A stretch of 64,000 nt of DNA from Pseudactinotalea terrae (GCF_009733845.1 NZ_WNXZ01000006.1:186001-250000), one strand, 5' to 3'. Counted from the stretch's first letter, positions 17,167 to 25,963 are shown. The notes: generated by a model from the sequence alone, not told the origin. Numbers and translations are program-made.

Positions 17167-17193
17167 TGTCGAGAACCGGCATCCCCGATCGTC
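17167..17193 (+). promoter_or_regulatory. Putative ECF42-dependent promoter of the DGPF genes
   Basis: TGTCGA at 17167-17172 followed after 17 bases by CGTC at 17190-17193. This matches the promoter signature described for ECF42 sigma factors (TGTCGA in the -35 region, CGA/TC-type -10), and the region leads into the two DGPF genes and the ECF42 gene. The start codon is 66 bases downstream. Confidence 0.65.
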
Positions 17194-17258
17194 ACGATGA
17201 TGACGCACCACCAGCGGGGCGGATGAACCAGGATGACCTGAGAGACGGAGAGGCACCG

Positions 17259-17636
17259 ATGGCTCAGTACATGTTGATCATTCCGGACGACTACGACGCC
17301 TGGGAGGCGAAGACGCCGGGGGAGCGCTCCGAGGTCTACGCGCAGCACGAGACGTTCGCCAGCCGACTCGCCCAGGGCGGTCACCGCGTCACCGGCGGCG
17401 CCGAGCTGACGCTGCCGCGGACGGCGCGCACGGTCCGCTCCGGCCCGGCGGGCATCACGGTCACCGACGGTCCGTACACCGAGAGCGTCGAGCAGCTGAG
17501 CGGCTTCTACCTCGTGGAGTCGGACGACCTTGCGGACCTCGAGCAGGCATGCGCGATCCTGGCAGAGCACTTCCCCGTCGAGATCCGCGAGGTCGGGCCG
17601 GCGATCGAGGACAAGTCCGAGGAGACAGCGCCATGA
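17259..17636 (+). CDS. YCII-related DGPF-domain protein (first copy)
   Basis: A 125-residue protein opening MAQYMLIIPDD with the family core VTDGPYTESVEQLSGFYLVE; here the eponymous DGPF motif reads DGPY. These dimeric ferredoxin-fold proteins are consistent partners of ECF42 sigma factors but have no proven chemistry. The start is set by a purine-rich GACGGAGAGG site. It overlaps the second DGPF gene by four bases (ATGA). Confidence 0.85.
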   Translation: MAQYMLIIPDDYDAWEAKTPGERSEVYAQHETFASRLAQGGHRVTGGAELTLPRTARTVRSGPAGITVTDGPYTESVEQLSGFYLVESDDLADLEQACAILAEHFPVEIREVGPAIEDKSEETAP

Positions 17637-17995
17637 AGTACATCGGGTTCCTGGTGAGCTACAACGACCCCGACTACAGCTGGGCGACCGCCTCCGAGGC
17701 GGAGCAGCAGGCCGAGATGGCCTCGCACGGTGACTTCAGCGTCGCCGTCTCCAAGCGCGAGGACTGCACGATCCTCGGCGGTGAGGCGCTGACCGACGGC
17801 GACAGCGCGACCGTGCTGCGACAGGTCGGCGGCGAGGTCACGCTCACCGACGGGCCGTTCAGCGAGGCGACCGAGGGCATCGGTGGCTTCTACCTGCTGG
17901 AGGCGCCGAACATCGACGCCGCGGTCGAGATGTTCTCGGTGCTCACGCCGTACGTGGTCGAGATCCGCCCCGTCGACGACTCGATCGAGGGCTGA
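17633..17995 (+). CDS. YCII-related DGPF-domain protein (second copy)
   Basis: A 120-residue paralogue of the preceding gene product with the canonical LTDGPFSEATEGIGGFYLLE motif and SVLTPYVVEIRPVDD C-terminus. The two copies are clearly divergent, which suggests different ligands or a heterodimer rather than a recent duplication. It is followed 17 bases later by the ECF42 sigma factor gene, the arrangement found across actinobacteria. Confidence 0.88.
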   Translation: MKYIGFLVSYNDPDYSWATASEAEQQAEMASHGDFSVAVSKREDCTILGGEALTDGDSATVLRQVGGEVTLTDGPFSEATEGIGGFYLLEAPNIDAAVEMFSVLTPYVVEIRPVDDSIEG

Positions 17996-18012
17996 CCGCC
18001 GACAATGGCTGC

Positions 18013-19257
18013 ATGACCGACCGGGCGAGCGCCGCCGTCGAGCAGGCCTGGCAGCAGGAGTGGGGGCGGCTGCTCGGCCTGCTCGTGGGTCGCTTCCGCG
18101 ACGTCGACCTCGCGGAGGACGCGCTCGCCGACGCCTTCGAGGCCGCCACCCGCACGTGGCCGACCGACGGCGTTCCCAGCAATCCCGCGGCGTGGTTGCT
18201 CACCACCGCTCGTCGGCGAGCGCTCGACAAGCTTCGCGGTGCTGACACCGCACGCCGCAAGCTGCCGCTGCTCGTGGTCGACCACCTGCGGGAGGAGGAA
18301 CGGGGCGAGGTGGACATCGACGACGTCGGCGACGACGAGCTCAAGCTCCTGTTCCTCGCCTGCCACCCGGCACTGGCGCCCGAGTCGCAGGCCGCGCTCG
18401 CGCTGCGGCTGGTGCTCGGTATCCCGACAGCGGAGATCGCGCGGCTGTTCCTCGTCACCGAGCCGACCATGGCCGCCCGGATCACGCGGGCGAAGAAGAA
18501 GATCGCGACGGCGGGTCTGCCCTTCGCGATGCCCGACGACGGTGCTCTCGGTGATCGTGTGGAGGTCGCCGCTCAGGCCATCTACCTGTGCTTCACGGCC
18601 GGGTACGCGCCCGGGTTCGGGGACGCGGTGGTGCGTGCCGATCTCGCCGGTGAGGCGATCCGGCTGGCGCGCCTGCTGGTGCGCCTGCTCGAGCGGCGCG
18701 GCGAGCGGGCGCCGGGGGTGGTCGCGCTGCTGGCGCTGATGATGCTGCAGCACTCACGCCGCGACGCGCGGGTCAGCGCCGACGGCGAGCTCGTGCTGCT
18801 GGCCGACCAGGACCGGTCGGCCTGGCACCACGACGAGATCTCCGAGGGCCTGGCGCTGCTCGCGTCCGTGCCAGCGACCACCGGTAGGGCGGAGGAGCTG
18901 CGGGTGCAGGCCGTGATCGCGGCCCGCCACGCCACCGCCGTGCACCCCGACGGCACCGACTGGTCCGCGATCGCTGCCGACTACGCGCGGCTCGAGCAGC
19001 TCACCGGATCCCCGGTGGTGCGGCTCAACCGCGCGGTCGCGGTGGCAGAGGCCGACGGCCCACGCGCCGGGCTCGCGCTCCTCGACGGGCTGGACGAGGT
19101 GCTCCCCCTGTCGCACCGGCTGCCCGCGGTCCGTGGCGAGCTGCTGGTCCGGGCCGGGGAGGTCGACGCCGCGCGCGCGGCCCTGCAGGTCGCCATCGAG
19201 CGCTGCCAGCACGAGGTCGAGCTGACCTACCTGCGGAACCGGCTCGCCTCGCTCTGA
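18013..19257 (+). CDS. ECF42-group RNA polymerase sigma factor with long C-terminal domain
   Basis: A 414-residue sigma factor: region 2 at about 15-75 (RFRDVDLAEDALADAFEAA, NPAAWLLTTARRRALDKLR), region 4 at about 125-175, and a 230-residue helical DUF6596/TPR-like extension with the DQDRSAWHHDEISEGLALL and SPVVRLNRAVAVAEADGP blocks. In ECF42 proteins the extension is needed for activity and replaces an anti-sigma factor. Expected targets are its own DGPF genes. A GACAAT box ends six bases before the ATG. Confidence 0.92.
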   Translation: MTDRASAAVEQAWQQEWGRLLGLLVGRFRDVDLAEDALADAFEAATRTWPTDGVPSNPAAWLLTTARRRALDKLRGADTARRKLPLLVVDHLREEERGEVDIDDVGDDELKLLFLACHPALAPESQAALALRLVLGIPTAEIARLFLVTEPTMAARITRAKKKIATAGLPFAMPDDGALGDRVEVAAQAIYLCFTAGYAPGFGDAVVRADLAGEAIRLARLLVRLLERRGERAPGVVALLALMMLQHSRRDARVSADGELVLLADQDRSAWHHDEISEGLALLASVPATTGRAEELRVQAVIAARHATAVHPDGTDWSAIAADYARLEQLTGSPVVRLNRAVAVAEADGPRAGLALLDGLDEVLPLSHRLPAVRGELLVRAGEVDAARAALQVAIERCQHEVELTYLRNRLASL

Positions 19258-19272
19258 GGCGGCGGCGTTGCA

Positions 19273-19342
19273 CCAGATTCGGGTCCAGATCGCCGAATCG
19301 CCCTGATGTGAACGCTCACCCGGAATCTGGCCACGACTTTGG
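19273..19342. repeat. Mirrored-word intergenic element B
   Basis: The word CCAGATTCG occurs at 19273-19281, shortened as CCAGATCG at 19285-19292, inverted at 19322-19330 (CCAGATTCC on the minus strand) and inverted and degenerate at 19334-19342 (CCAAAGTCG). The step is 12 bases on both sides and both pairs share the centre 19307.5. Flanking TTGCACCA/TGGTGCA extends the stem. It separates two converging genes. Confidence 0.6.
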
Positions 19343-19352
19343 TGCAGTCGCC

Positions 19353-20045
19353 CTACTCCGAGATCAGCTCGGGGCTGAGGTGCGGCATCCAGTCGACCGC
19401 CTGGGCGGTGACGGTCTCCTCCTCGGTCAGGGGCTCGTCGGCGAACAGGCTGATCGCCGTGTTGTGCTTGGTCACCCAGCCGGTCATCTGCTCGATGCCG
19501 AGGAACGCGCGGAACAGGTGCTGGAAGAAGGCGCCGTGCGTGAGCAGGGCGACCACGTCATCGTCGTCGTGCCGCTGTCGGAGGTCAGCGACCAGCGTGC
19601 GGGCGCGCTCGGCGCGGCTCTCGTGCTCGGCCTCGTAGGGGAGCGTGTACCAACCCTCCGGGCCGGCGCCGTCGGGCAGCACGAGGCGCGCGCTCACCCG
19701 GAGCAGCGCCTCGTCCGAGGCGCCGGGGTGCGGGTTGCGCACGCCTTCCTCGTCCTCGATGAAGGGGCCGGCGGTCTCATAGGCGTCAAGGTTGCCGAGC
19801 AGCGGCAGGTCGAGCACGTCCGCGAGCGGTGCGGAGGTCTGCACGGCCCGGGTCATCAGGCTGGTGTGGATGTGGGTGATGTCCCACGGGAGCACGCCGT
19901 CGGCCACCGCCTGCGCGAGCAGCGCGGCCTGCCGGTGGCCGAGGTCGGTGAGCTCGGGGTCGTGGTGCCTGCCGACCGAGTCACCGGTCTGCTGCCACAG
20001 CAGGTTGTTGGCGGACTGGGCATGTCTGATCACCACGAAGCGCAC
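19353..20045 (-). CDS. Histidine phosphatase family protein
   Basis: A 230-residue phosphoglycerate mutase-like protein. The catalytic RHG-type motif is present as IRHAQSANN, with the second histidine in LLTHGAFFQHL and the ELTDLGHRQA block. The RHA rather than RHG form and the insertions place it in a poorly described branch; it could act on phosphorylated sugars or metabolites. The GTG at 20045 is chosen because RFVVIRHAQ is the conserved first strand. Confidence 0.82.
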   Translation of the reverse strand: MRFVVIRHAQSANNLLWQQTGDSVGRHHDPELTDLGHRQAALLAQAVADGVLPWDITHIHTSLMTRAVQTSAPLADVLDLPLLGNLDAYETAGPFIEDEEGVRNPHPGASDEALLRVSARLVLPDGAGPEGWYTLPYEAEHESRAERARTLVADLRQRHDDDDVVALLTHGAFFQHLFRAFLGIEQMTGWVTKHNTAISLFADEPLTEEETVTAQAVDWMPHLSPELISE

Positions 20046-20074
20046 GCGCCCATCCTGCCGTGCCGAAGCCCCCA

Positions 20075-20125
20075 GGGCACAAACGGGACCACGGCTCACT
20101 GCGCCCCGCGGTCACGCTTGCGCCC
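20075..20125. repeat. Partial mirrored-word element E
   Basis: GGGCACAAACGGGACC (20075-20090) has inverted counterparts at 20093-20106 (GGGCGCAGTGAGCC on the minus strand) and 20110-20125 (GGGCGCAAGCGTGACC on the minus strand), again with a 19-base step. The fourth copy expected near 20057 is not recognisable. It lies between the histidine phosphatase start and the CPBP gene end. Confidence 0.4.
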
Positions 20126-20141
20126 TTGGCGGCGCGGGGTG

Positions 20142-20948
20142 TCAGAGGACGCCGAGCGCCGTGAGCCAGGCGTCAGGCAGGTAGGCGTAGCCCACGAACG
20201 CGACCACGTCGAGGAGCGTGTGCGCGATGACTAGCGGCATCACCCGCCGTCGGCCCCATCTCGAGAGGTAGAAGCACGCGAAGATCACGCCCATCGCGAT
20301 GTTCGCGGCGAACGGCCCCCAGCCCTGGTAGAGGTGGTAGGAGCCGCGGATCAGCGCCGAGCAGGCCACCACCGAGACCACTCGCCAGCGCAGCTCCTGC
20401 AACCGCTCGACGAGGTAGCCGACCACGAGGACCTCTTCGATCAGCCCGTTCTTGAGGGCGGCGAGGATCAGCACGGGCACGGTCCACCAGTAGTCGTCGA
20501 GCCCGGAGGCCGACACCGAGACCGTGACGCCGAGCGCGCGGCCGCCGAGGTAGATCGCGAGCCCCGGGATGCCGATGACCGCGCCGAGCGCGAGGCCCCA
20601 CAGAGCGTCCTTGCCGGGCCGGGTGCCGTCGAGTCCGATGCGCCTGACCGCGCTGCGGCCGCTGTCGGAGAGCAGGTAGAGCGCGAGCACCACCGGCACG
20701 AGGGCGAACCCGATCGACAGGATCTGGTAGGTCAGGTCGAGCAGCGACCGGTCGGCCTGCGGCGTGTTGATCTCCGCGGTCTGGTCACCGAGCGGGCCCC
20801 GCGTGAGCCGGTCGAGGATGTTGACGACGGCGTAGACGCCCGAGCGCCCGAGCGAGAGACCCATGACGATCCAGATCTCCGCGGTCAGCCGCCGCCGGCG
20901 CGCGGGCGTGGGGTCGGCCGCCACCGCGGGCGCGAGGGCCTCGGTCAT
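20142..20948 (-). CDS. CPBP (CAAX/Abi-type) intramembrane glutamic protease family protein
   Basis: A 268-residue membrane protein with about seven helices. The intramembrane protease motifs are visible: EEVLVVGYLVERLQ (paired glutamates with a downstream Arg), GSYHLYQGWGPFAANI (histidine motif) and VIAHTLLDVVAFVG (final histidine). Bacterial homologues act in bacteriocin maturation or peptide processing, but most lack known substrates. Its ATG overlaps the stop of the acetyltransferase gene (ATGA). Confidence 0.85.
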   Translation of the reverse strand: MTEALAPAVAADPTPARRRRLTAEIWIVMGLSLGRSGVYAVVNILDRLTRGPLGDQTAEINTPQADRSLLDLTYQILSIGFALVPVVLALYLLSDSGRSAVRRIGLDGTRPGKDALWGLALGAVIGIPGLAIYLGGRALGVTVSVSASGLDDYWWTVPVLILAALKNGLIEEVLVVGYLVERLQELRWRVVSVVACSALIRGSYHLYQGWGPFAANIAMGVIFACFYLSRWGRRRVMPLVIAHTLLDVVAFVGYAYLPDAWLTALGVL

Positions 20949-22108
20949 CGGTCGGACTCGACGTCACGCCAGAAGCAGCGGGCGACGGCGAGGCGAGCCG
21001 TGTCGTAGTCGCGCCACTTGGCCTTGGGGAGCTCCTCACGGCTGACCTCCCGGAAGCCGCGGTGGGCGAAGAACGTGGCGGCGTCGGAGGAGACCGTCAC
21101 CGCGAAGACGGCGCGCAGCCCCAGGTTGGCCGCGTGGCCCAGCAGACCCTCCAGCAGCATGCCGCCCGCACCCGCGCCCGAGAACTCGCTGACCGTGATC
21201 AGGCCGGATACCTCGCCGACGCCCTCGCCCGCGTACAGGTCGGTCTCCAGGCCCACGACTCCCGCGAGGTGACCCGTGCGGACCACGCGGGCACCCAACC
21301 CCCCGACGGCCATCCGCGCGATCTCGGCGCGGCTGCGCGGCTTGAGCACGCCGTCCGTGACGCCCTGCGCCACGAGCGCCTCGACCGCCGGCAGGTCGTC
21401 GACGCGCAGCTGCGCGAGCGTCACGTAGCCGCCGAGCGTCAGCAGCGTGCCGGCGCCGTCGAACGTGAACAGCTCGAGCTCGAGGTCCTCGGCTCGGCAC
21501 AGGTTGACGCTGAAGGCACCGCCGCGCAGCGCGGCCTCGGCGGCCGGCAGCAGGTTGCCGATACCGCGGCGGGTCAGCTCGCCGAGCAGCCCCAGCCGGA
21601 GGATCTCCAGATCCGCAAAGCTGCGCGGCGGCGAGCCCCAGCCGCCGCCCGGGTCGGTGAGCACGACCTTCGAGGCACGCAGGCCCGCGGCCAGGAAGCC
21701 GGCGGTCTCGGCCACGCCGTCGGGGTTCGCGACCACGATCACCCGGTCCTCGTCGGCGACCGTGAGCCAGAGCCCGGCCATGCCGGCGTCCTCCCACACG
21801 GTCGGTGACGTGACCACCGCGGCCGGCGCCGGGAACTCCTGCCGGAGCCGCTCGGCATCCTCGAGGTCCTTGACCACCAGCACGAACCGCGTGTCGCCGG
21901 GCTCGAACCCGGAGACCACCCGGCCCACCGCAGCCACCCCCGCGTCCGTGAGCGCCGGCAGCGACACCACGATCGTGACGCCGCGGAACTCCTCGACGAA
22001 GAACGCCCGCTCCGCCTCCGGGATCACGCCGGGCTCACGCGGCACGTGAGGGATCGGCGGCCGCGGCCGCAGCGGCGGCGGCGTCGGTGGCGCGGTGCGG
22101 GGCTTCAT
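20945..22108 (-). CDS. N-acetylglutamate synthase-like protein: amino-acid-kinase-like plus GNAT domains
   Basis: A 387-residue protein. The first 230 residues look like a degenerate amino-acid-kinase fold (VIPEAERAFFVEEFRGVTIVV, VVLTDPGGGWGSPPRSFADL, RRGIGNLLPAAEAALRGG) and the C-terminal 140 residues are a GNAT acetyltransferase with VGEVSGLITVSEFSGAGAGGML and GFREVSREELPKAKWRDYD, the latter close to arginine-biosynthetic NAGS. Acetyl-CoA-dependent acetylation of glutamate is plausible but not certain, since no arginine genes are nearby. It overlaps the CPBP gene and follows the fucosidase by 29 bases. Confidence 0.7.
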   Translation of the reverse strand: MKPRTAPPTPPPLRPRPPIPHVPREPGVIPEAERAFFVEEFRGVTIVVSLPALTDAGVAAVGRVVSGFEPGDTRFVLVVKDLEDAERLRQEFPAPAAVVTSPTVWEDAGMAGLWLTVADEDRVIVVANPDGVAETAGFLAAGLRASKVVLTDPGGGWGSPPRSFADLEILRLGLLGELTRRGIGNLLPAAEAALRGGAFSVNLCRAEDLELELFTFDGAGTLLTLGGYVTLAQLRVDDLPAVEALVAQGVTDGVLKPRSRAEIARMAVGGLGARVVRTGHLAGVVGLETDLYAGEGVGEVSGLITVSEFSGAGAGGMLLEGLLGHAANLGLRAVFAVTVSSDAATFFAHRGFREVSREELPKAKWRDYDTARLAVARCFWRDVESDR

Positions 22109-22137
22109 CAGGTGCACATTCTGACGCAGCGAGCCGT

Positions 22138-23481
22138 TCAGTCGTGGCTGTCCGCCCGACGGCGGTGCTCGCCGCGGCGATCGAGGTGCGCCCCGAGATG
22201 GGTCACCCGGGCCGGTCCGTACGCCAGGTCGAGCAGCAGCCGGAGCCGGTGCACGGTGGTGGGCGGGATCTGCAGCGCTCGCAGGTGGCCGATCGTGGTG
22301 CCGGAGGCGAGCGGCTGCCAGCCCGCGCCGGCGTCGACCTGCAGCCGGAACGCCGCGATGTGCTGGCCCTCCTCGACGTCCTCGCGCACCGTGATCAGGT
22401 TCGTGCGCACGGGTGCGGGCGGGGTGATCGTGAGGGTGTGGCCGTCGGCCTCGATCGTCGAGCCCGCGAGCAGATCGCTCCCGAGTACCTCCTCGCGCAG
22501 CGCGGCGAAGGCATGCAGCGCCGCGAGGTCGGCATCCTCGAGCCGGCCGTCGCGGTTCGGCGGCACGTTGAGCAGCAGCTTGCTGTTGCGGCCCACCGAG
22601 GTGAGGTACAGCTCGAGGAGGGCTGCGCCGTCGAGCGGTTGCTCGTCGGGGTGCCAGAACCACCCGGGTCGGATCGACACGTCGGTCTCGGCGGGCCGCC
22701 ACACCGAGCCCTCGGGGTCGCCGTGGCGCAGCGAGTCGAGCGTCCAGGGGTCGGAGCGGCCCGGCGTGGGCACCCGCGCGGGGTCGATGCTCGACCAGCA
22801 GGTGGCGCCCGCCGCGCCGTCCTCGTTCCCGACCCACCGCACGTCCGGGCCCGCGTCGGAGAAGATCACCGCCTCGGGCTGAAGCTGCCGCACGGTGCCG
22901 AAGATGCGCGTCCAGTCGTAGGCCTGGCGGCCGCGCGCGGTCTCGCCGACGGCGCCGTCGAACCACACCTCCGCGATGTCGCCGTAGCCGGTGAGCAGCT
23001 CGGTGAGCTGCGCGAGGTAGAGGTCGTCGTAGGCGCGACCGCTGCCGTAGCTGGGTGCGTTGCGGTCCCAGGGCGAGCAGTAGACGCCGAGGCGGACGCC
23101 CTCGGCCGCGCAGGCGTCGGCGGCTTCCCGGACCACGTCGCCGGCGCCGCCGCGCCACGGGCTCGCGGCGACCGTGTGCCCGGTGGTGTCGCTCGGCCAC
23201 AGGCAGAAGCCGTCATGGTGCTTGGCCGTGAGCACGATCGTGCCGAACCCCGCCTCGCGCGCGGTGCGGGCCCACTGGTGCGCGTCCAGCCCCTGCGGGT
23301 CGAAGAGCGCCGGGTCCTCGGTGCCCTCGCCCCACTCCCGGTCGGTGAACGTGTTCATCCCGAGATGGACGAACATCGCGCGCTCCTCGCGCTGCCAGGC
23401 GAGCTGCGCACGGCTGGGCCGAGCGGCAGGGGCGAGCCGCGGCACCGAGGCGAGGGCCGCCGTCGGGCGATCGATCAGCAT
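22138..23481 (-). CDS. Alpha-L-fucosidase (GH29)
   Basis: A 447-residue glycoside hydrolase cleaving terminal alpha-linked L-fucose. Family blocks are FVHLGMNTFTDREWG, TIVLTAKHHDGFCLWPS, GVRLGVYCSPWDRN and EVWFDGA, in which the Asp is the expected nucleophile, with a C-terminal beta-sandwich. There is no signal peptide, so it would act in the cytoplasm on imported glycans. It begins four bases after the BNR-4 gene, and the two form an operon with the acetyltransferase and protease genes. Confidence 0.88.
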   Translation of the reverse strand: MLIDRPTAALASVPRLAPAARPSRAQLAWQREERAMFVHLGMNTFTDREWGEGTEDPALFDPQGLDAHQWARTAREAGFGTIVLTAKHHDGFCLWPSDTTGHTVAASPWRGGAGDVVREAADACAAEGVRLGVYCSPWDRNAPSYGSGRAYDDLYLAQLTELLTGYGDIAEVWFDGAVGETARGRQAYDWTRIFGTVRQLQPEAVIFSDAGPDVRWVGNEDGAAGATCWSSIDPARVPTPGRSDPWTLDSLRHGDPEGSVWRPAETDVSIRPGWFWHPDEQPLDGAALLELYLTSVGRNSKLLLNVPPNRDGRLEDADLAALHAFAALREEVLGSDLLAGSTIEADGHTLTITPPAPVRTNLITVREDVEEGQHIAAFRLQVDAGAGWQPLASGTTIGHLRALQIPPTTVHRLRLLLDLAYGPARVTHLGAHLDRRGEHRRRADSHD

Positions 23482-23485
23482 CGGG

Positions 23486-24847
23486 TCAGCGCGACCCGAC
23501 CGCGAGAACCACCTCGGTCGCGTACTTCTGCGAGGACTCCATGTCGCCGCGGTACCAGGTGAGCACGCGGCGGGCAGGGTCTCCGGGGACGGCGATCGGG
23601 CGGAAGTTGGCGACCTCCGAGCCCTGCGTGACCGGGGTCCAGGTCCAGGTGGCGCCCCCGTCGGAGGTGGTGCCGTGGAAGATCTCGTGCACGCCGAGGT
23701 CGGTGCCGTCGCGCGGGTCGACCGGGGTGGAGAAGTAGAGCGCGTCGAGGTCGTCGGGGTCGATCGAGCCAAGGCCGGTGTAGTCGGTCTCGTGCGCGAG
23801 GAGCTGCGGGCCGGCATCGCCGACCTTGGTGACCTGCCACTGGTCGGCGCCCGGTGCGAGCTCGGCGCGCAGCAGCGCGTGGGGCAGCGGCTCGTCCGTG
23901 GTGCGGGGGACGTCGAGGCCGAGCGTGTCGTCGGTGCGGGCGGTGAACAGGACGACCACGCGGCCGGCGTCGTCACGGCGGATGTCAGCGGTCCAGCAGT
24001 GCGTCATCACCTGGCCGTCGACCTCGGTGCCGCTGGCGAACACCCGGGTGAGGTCCTCGGCCCGCGGCGTCTCGTCCTCGACGTTGCGGCCGAGTGGGCC
24101 CACGAGCGAGCCGTCGGCCCGGTAGAGGCCGTCGCCGGCGAGGTAGCCGTGCCAGATCGAGGTGGGGAAGTCGCGGGGGTGGTGCTCGGTGATGACGAGA
24201 TCGATGCGGTCGATCCTGCCCTCAGCGTTCTTCGGGTGCGGGCCGGAGGTGTAGCGGCCGTACCCGTTGACGTAGCCGATCTTCTCGCGCGTCAGCAGCC
24301 GGCCCCCGAAGCCCCAGGTCTCGCCGTCGTCGGTGGAGATCAGGTAGCAGGGGTCGTCGTTGACGGCGCGCACGAAGCAGACGAGCTTCTCACCGAGCGG
24401 GTGCACGTTCTGATAGGTCACGCCGCGGCCCGGTGCGCGGCCGGTGAACTCGGCGCCGAAGTGCGGGGTCCACTCGTACGACTGCTCCGGCCCCCAGCGG
24501 GTGGGGTCACCCGGCTCCGACAGTCGCCAGAAGGTGTACTCGTCGCTCTTGTGGCGCGAGTACACGGCCACCCAGCGGCCGTCGGCGCGCAGCCATAGCG
24601 CCGGGTCGTCGTGGTCGTCGGCCTCGAAGCCGGCGTGCAGGACCGCCTGGGTACCGGTGAGCTCCGCGGCGTCGAGGTCCACCACGGTGACCTCCACGTC
24701 GCCGCCCCGGGCTTCGCCGTCGACCCCGCTCGGCGAGGCCACCGAGCCGATCACGGCCGTGCCGCTCGCGGCGTCGACCACCGAGCGCTCGTCCTGGAAC
24801 CAGCACCAGCCACCGTTGGCGTTAACGACGCCGACCTTGTCGAACAT
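23486..24847 (-). CDS. BNR_4 repeat (sialidase-like propeller) protein
   Basis: A 453-residue protein of the BNR-4 family, predicted five- or six-bladed propeller: GWCWFQDERSVVD at the start, VAVYSRHKSDEYTFWR, LISTDDGETWG and TTSDGGATWTWTPV (Asp-box-like repeats) follow. The family includes putative polysaccharide lyases and glycosidases associated with rhamnogalacturonan or ulvan breakdown. There is no signal peptide. Its tight coupling to a fucosidase suggests a shared oligosaccharide substrate. Confidence 0.75.
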   Translation of the reverse strand: MFDKVGVVNANGGWCWFQDERSVVDAASGTAVIGSVASPSGVDGEARGGDVEVTVVDLDAAELTGTQAVLHAGFEADDHDDPALWLRADGRWVAVYSRHKSDEYTFWRLSEPGDPTRWGPEQSYEWTPHFGAEFTGRAPGRGVTYQNVHPLGEKLVCFVRAVNDDPCYLISTDDGETWGFGGRLLTREKIGYVNGYGRYTSGPHPKNAEGRIDRIDLVITEHHPRDFPTSIWHGYLAGDGLYRADGSLVGPLGRNVEDETPRAEDLTRVFASGTEVDGQVMTHCWTADIRRDDAGRVVVLFTARTDDTLGLDVPRTTDEPLPHALLRAELAPGADQWQVTKVGDAGPQLLAHETDYTGLGSIDPDDLDALYFSTPVDPRDGTDLGVHEIFHGTTSDGGATWTWTPVTQGSEVANFRPIAVPGDPARRVLTWYRGDMESSQKYATEVVLAVGSR

Positions 24848-24974
24848 GCGACCAACCCTGTCACGGATCCGCGCGCGTGGGAAGCGCTATCCGCGCCGCG
24901 GCCACCACGGGTTGAGAGGCAGCGATCGCGCGGAGGCGCCCTCGCGGCCGTCGCGGATGTGGTCTGCTGGACCC

Positions 24975-25934
24975 ATGGTGCGTGTCGGGTTTCATGCCTC
25001 GCACGAGCAGATCTCGCCCCGGCAGCTGCTCGTGGACCTCCAGCACGCCGAGCGTGCCGGGTTCCAGATGGCGATGTGCTCCGACCACCTGGCTCCTTGG
25101 AGCGTCGAGCAGGGTCACTCCGGCTACGCGTGGTCGTGGCTCGCCGCGGCGCTCGCCACGACGGACCTCGAGCTCGGCTGCGTCAGCGCCCCCGGCCAGC
25201 GCTATCACCCCGCGGTGCACGCGCAGAAGATCGCGACCCTCGGGCAGATGTTCCCCGGCCGGTTCTGGGTGGCGCTGGGCAGCGGCGAGGCGGTCAACGA
25301 GCATGTCACCGGGGAGCGCTGGCCTGCGAAGGCCGAGCGCGAGCAGCGGCTCGACGAGTGCGTCTCGATCATCCGCCGGCTGCTCGAGGGCAAGGAGGTC
25401 AGCCACACCGGGGCGGTCACCGTGGACCGGGCCAGGCTGTGGGAGCGTGCGGACCCGCGGCCCCGGCTGATCGCACCGGTGGTCTCGGTCGAGTCCGCGG
25501 CACGCGTGGCCGCCTGGGCCGAGGGGATGGTGACGCTGAACCAGCCGCACGAGAGGCTGCGAGAGGTGGTCGACGCCTATCGCGGCGCCGGCGGCAGCGG
25601 GCCGTTGTCGTTGCAGGTCCACCTCTCCTGGGCGCCCACGCAGCAGCAGGCCGAGGACATCGCTGTGCAGCAGTGGCGTGGCAACGTGGTGGGCCCGCCG
25701 CTCACCTGGGACATCGATACCCCCGCGGGCTTCGACACGATCGCCGCGCACCTGCCGCGCACGTCCACGTTGGCAGCGGTGCGCGCCTCGGCCGACCTCG
25801 GCCAGCACATCGCCTGGTTGCGCGAGTACGCCGAGCTGGGATTCGAGGACATCTACCTCCACCACGTCGGCCAGCAGCAGGCCGACTTCATCGACGCCTT
25901 CGCCGGCGAGGTGATCCCCGCTCTGGTGTCCTGA
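24975..25934 (+). CDS. LLM-class flavin oxidoreductase, TIGR03885-like
   Basis: A 319-residue luciferase-like TIM barrel: VRVGFHASHEQISPRQLL, MCSDHLAPWSVEQGHSGYAW, LGCVSAPGQRYHPAVHAQKI and FWVALGSGEAVNEHVTGERW match the TIGR03885 group, thought to use FMN rather than F420. The reaction is unknown. It is transcribed with the GH13 gene 29 bases downstream, an association that may point to a sugar-related substrate. Confidence 0.8.
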   Translation: MVRVGFHASHEQISPRQLLVDLQHAERAGFQMAMCSDHLAPWSVEQGHSGYAWSWLAAALATTDLELGCVSAPGQRYHPAVHAQKIATLGQMFPGRFWVALGSGEAVNEHVTGERWPAKAEREQRLDECVSIIRRLLEGKEVSHTGAVTVDRARLWERADPRPRLIAPVVSVESAARVAAWAEGMVTLNQPHERLREVVDAYRGAGGSGPLSLQVHLSWAPTQQQAEDIAVQQWRGNVVGPPLTWDIDTPAGFDTIAAHLPRTSTLAAVRASADLGQHIAWLREYAELGFEDIYLHHVGQQQADFIDAFAGEVIPALVS

Positions 25935-25951
25935 CCGACCGACCGACCGAC
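25933..25951. repeat. GACC tetranucleotide microsatellite
   Basis: Four tandem GACC units plus GAC begin inside the oxidoreductase stop codon and end just before the GAGAGG ribosome site of the GH13 gene. Length changes here would alter only the intergenic spacing. Confidence 0.5.
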
Positions 25952-25963
25952 GAGAGGTGCCCA

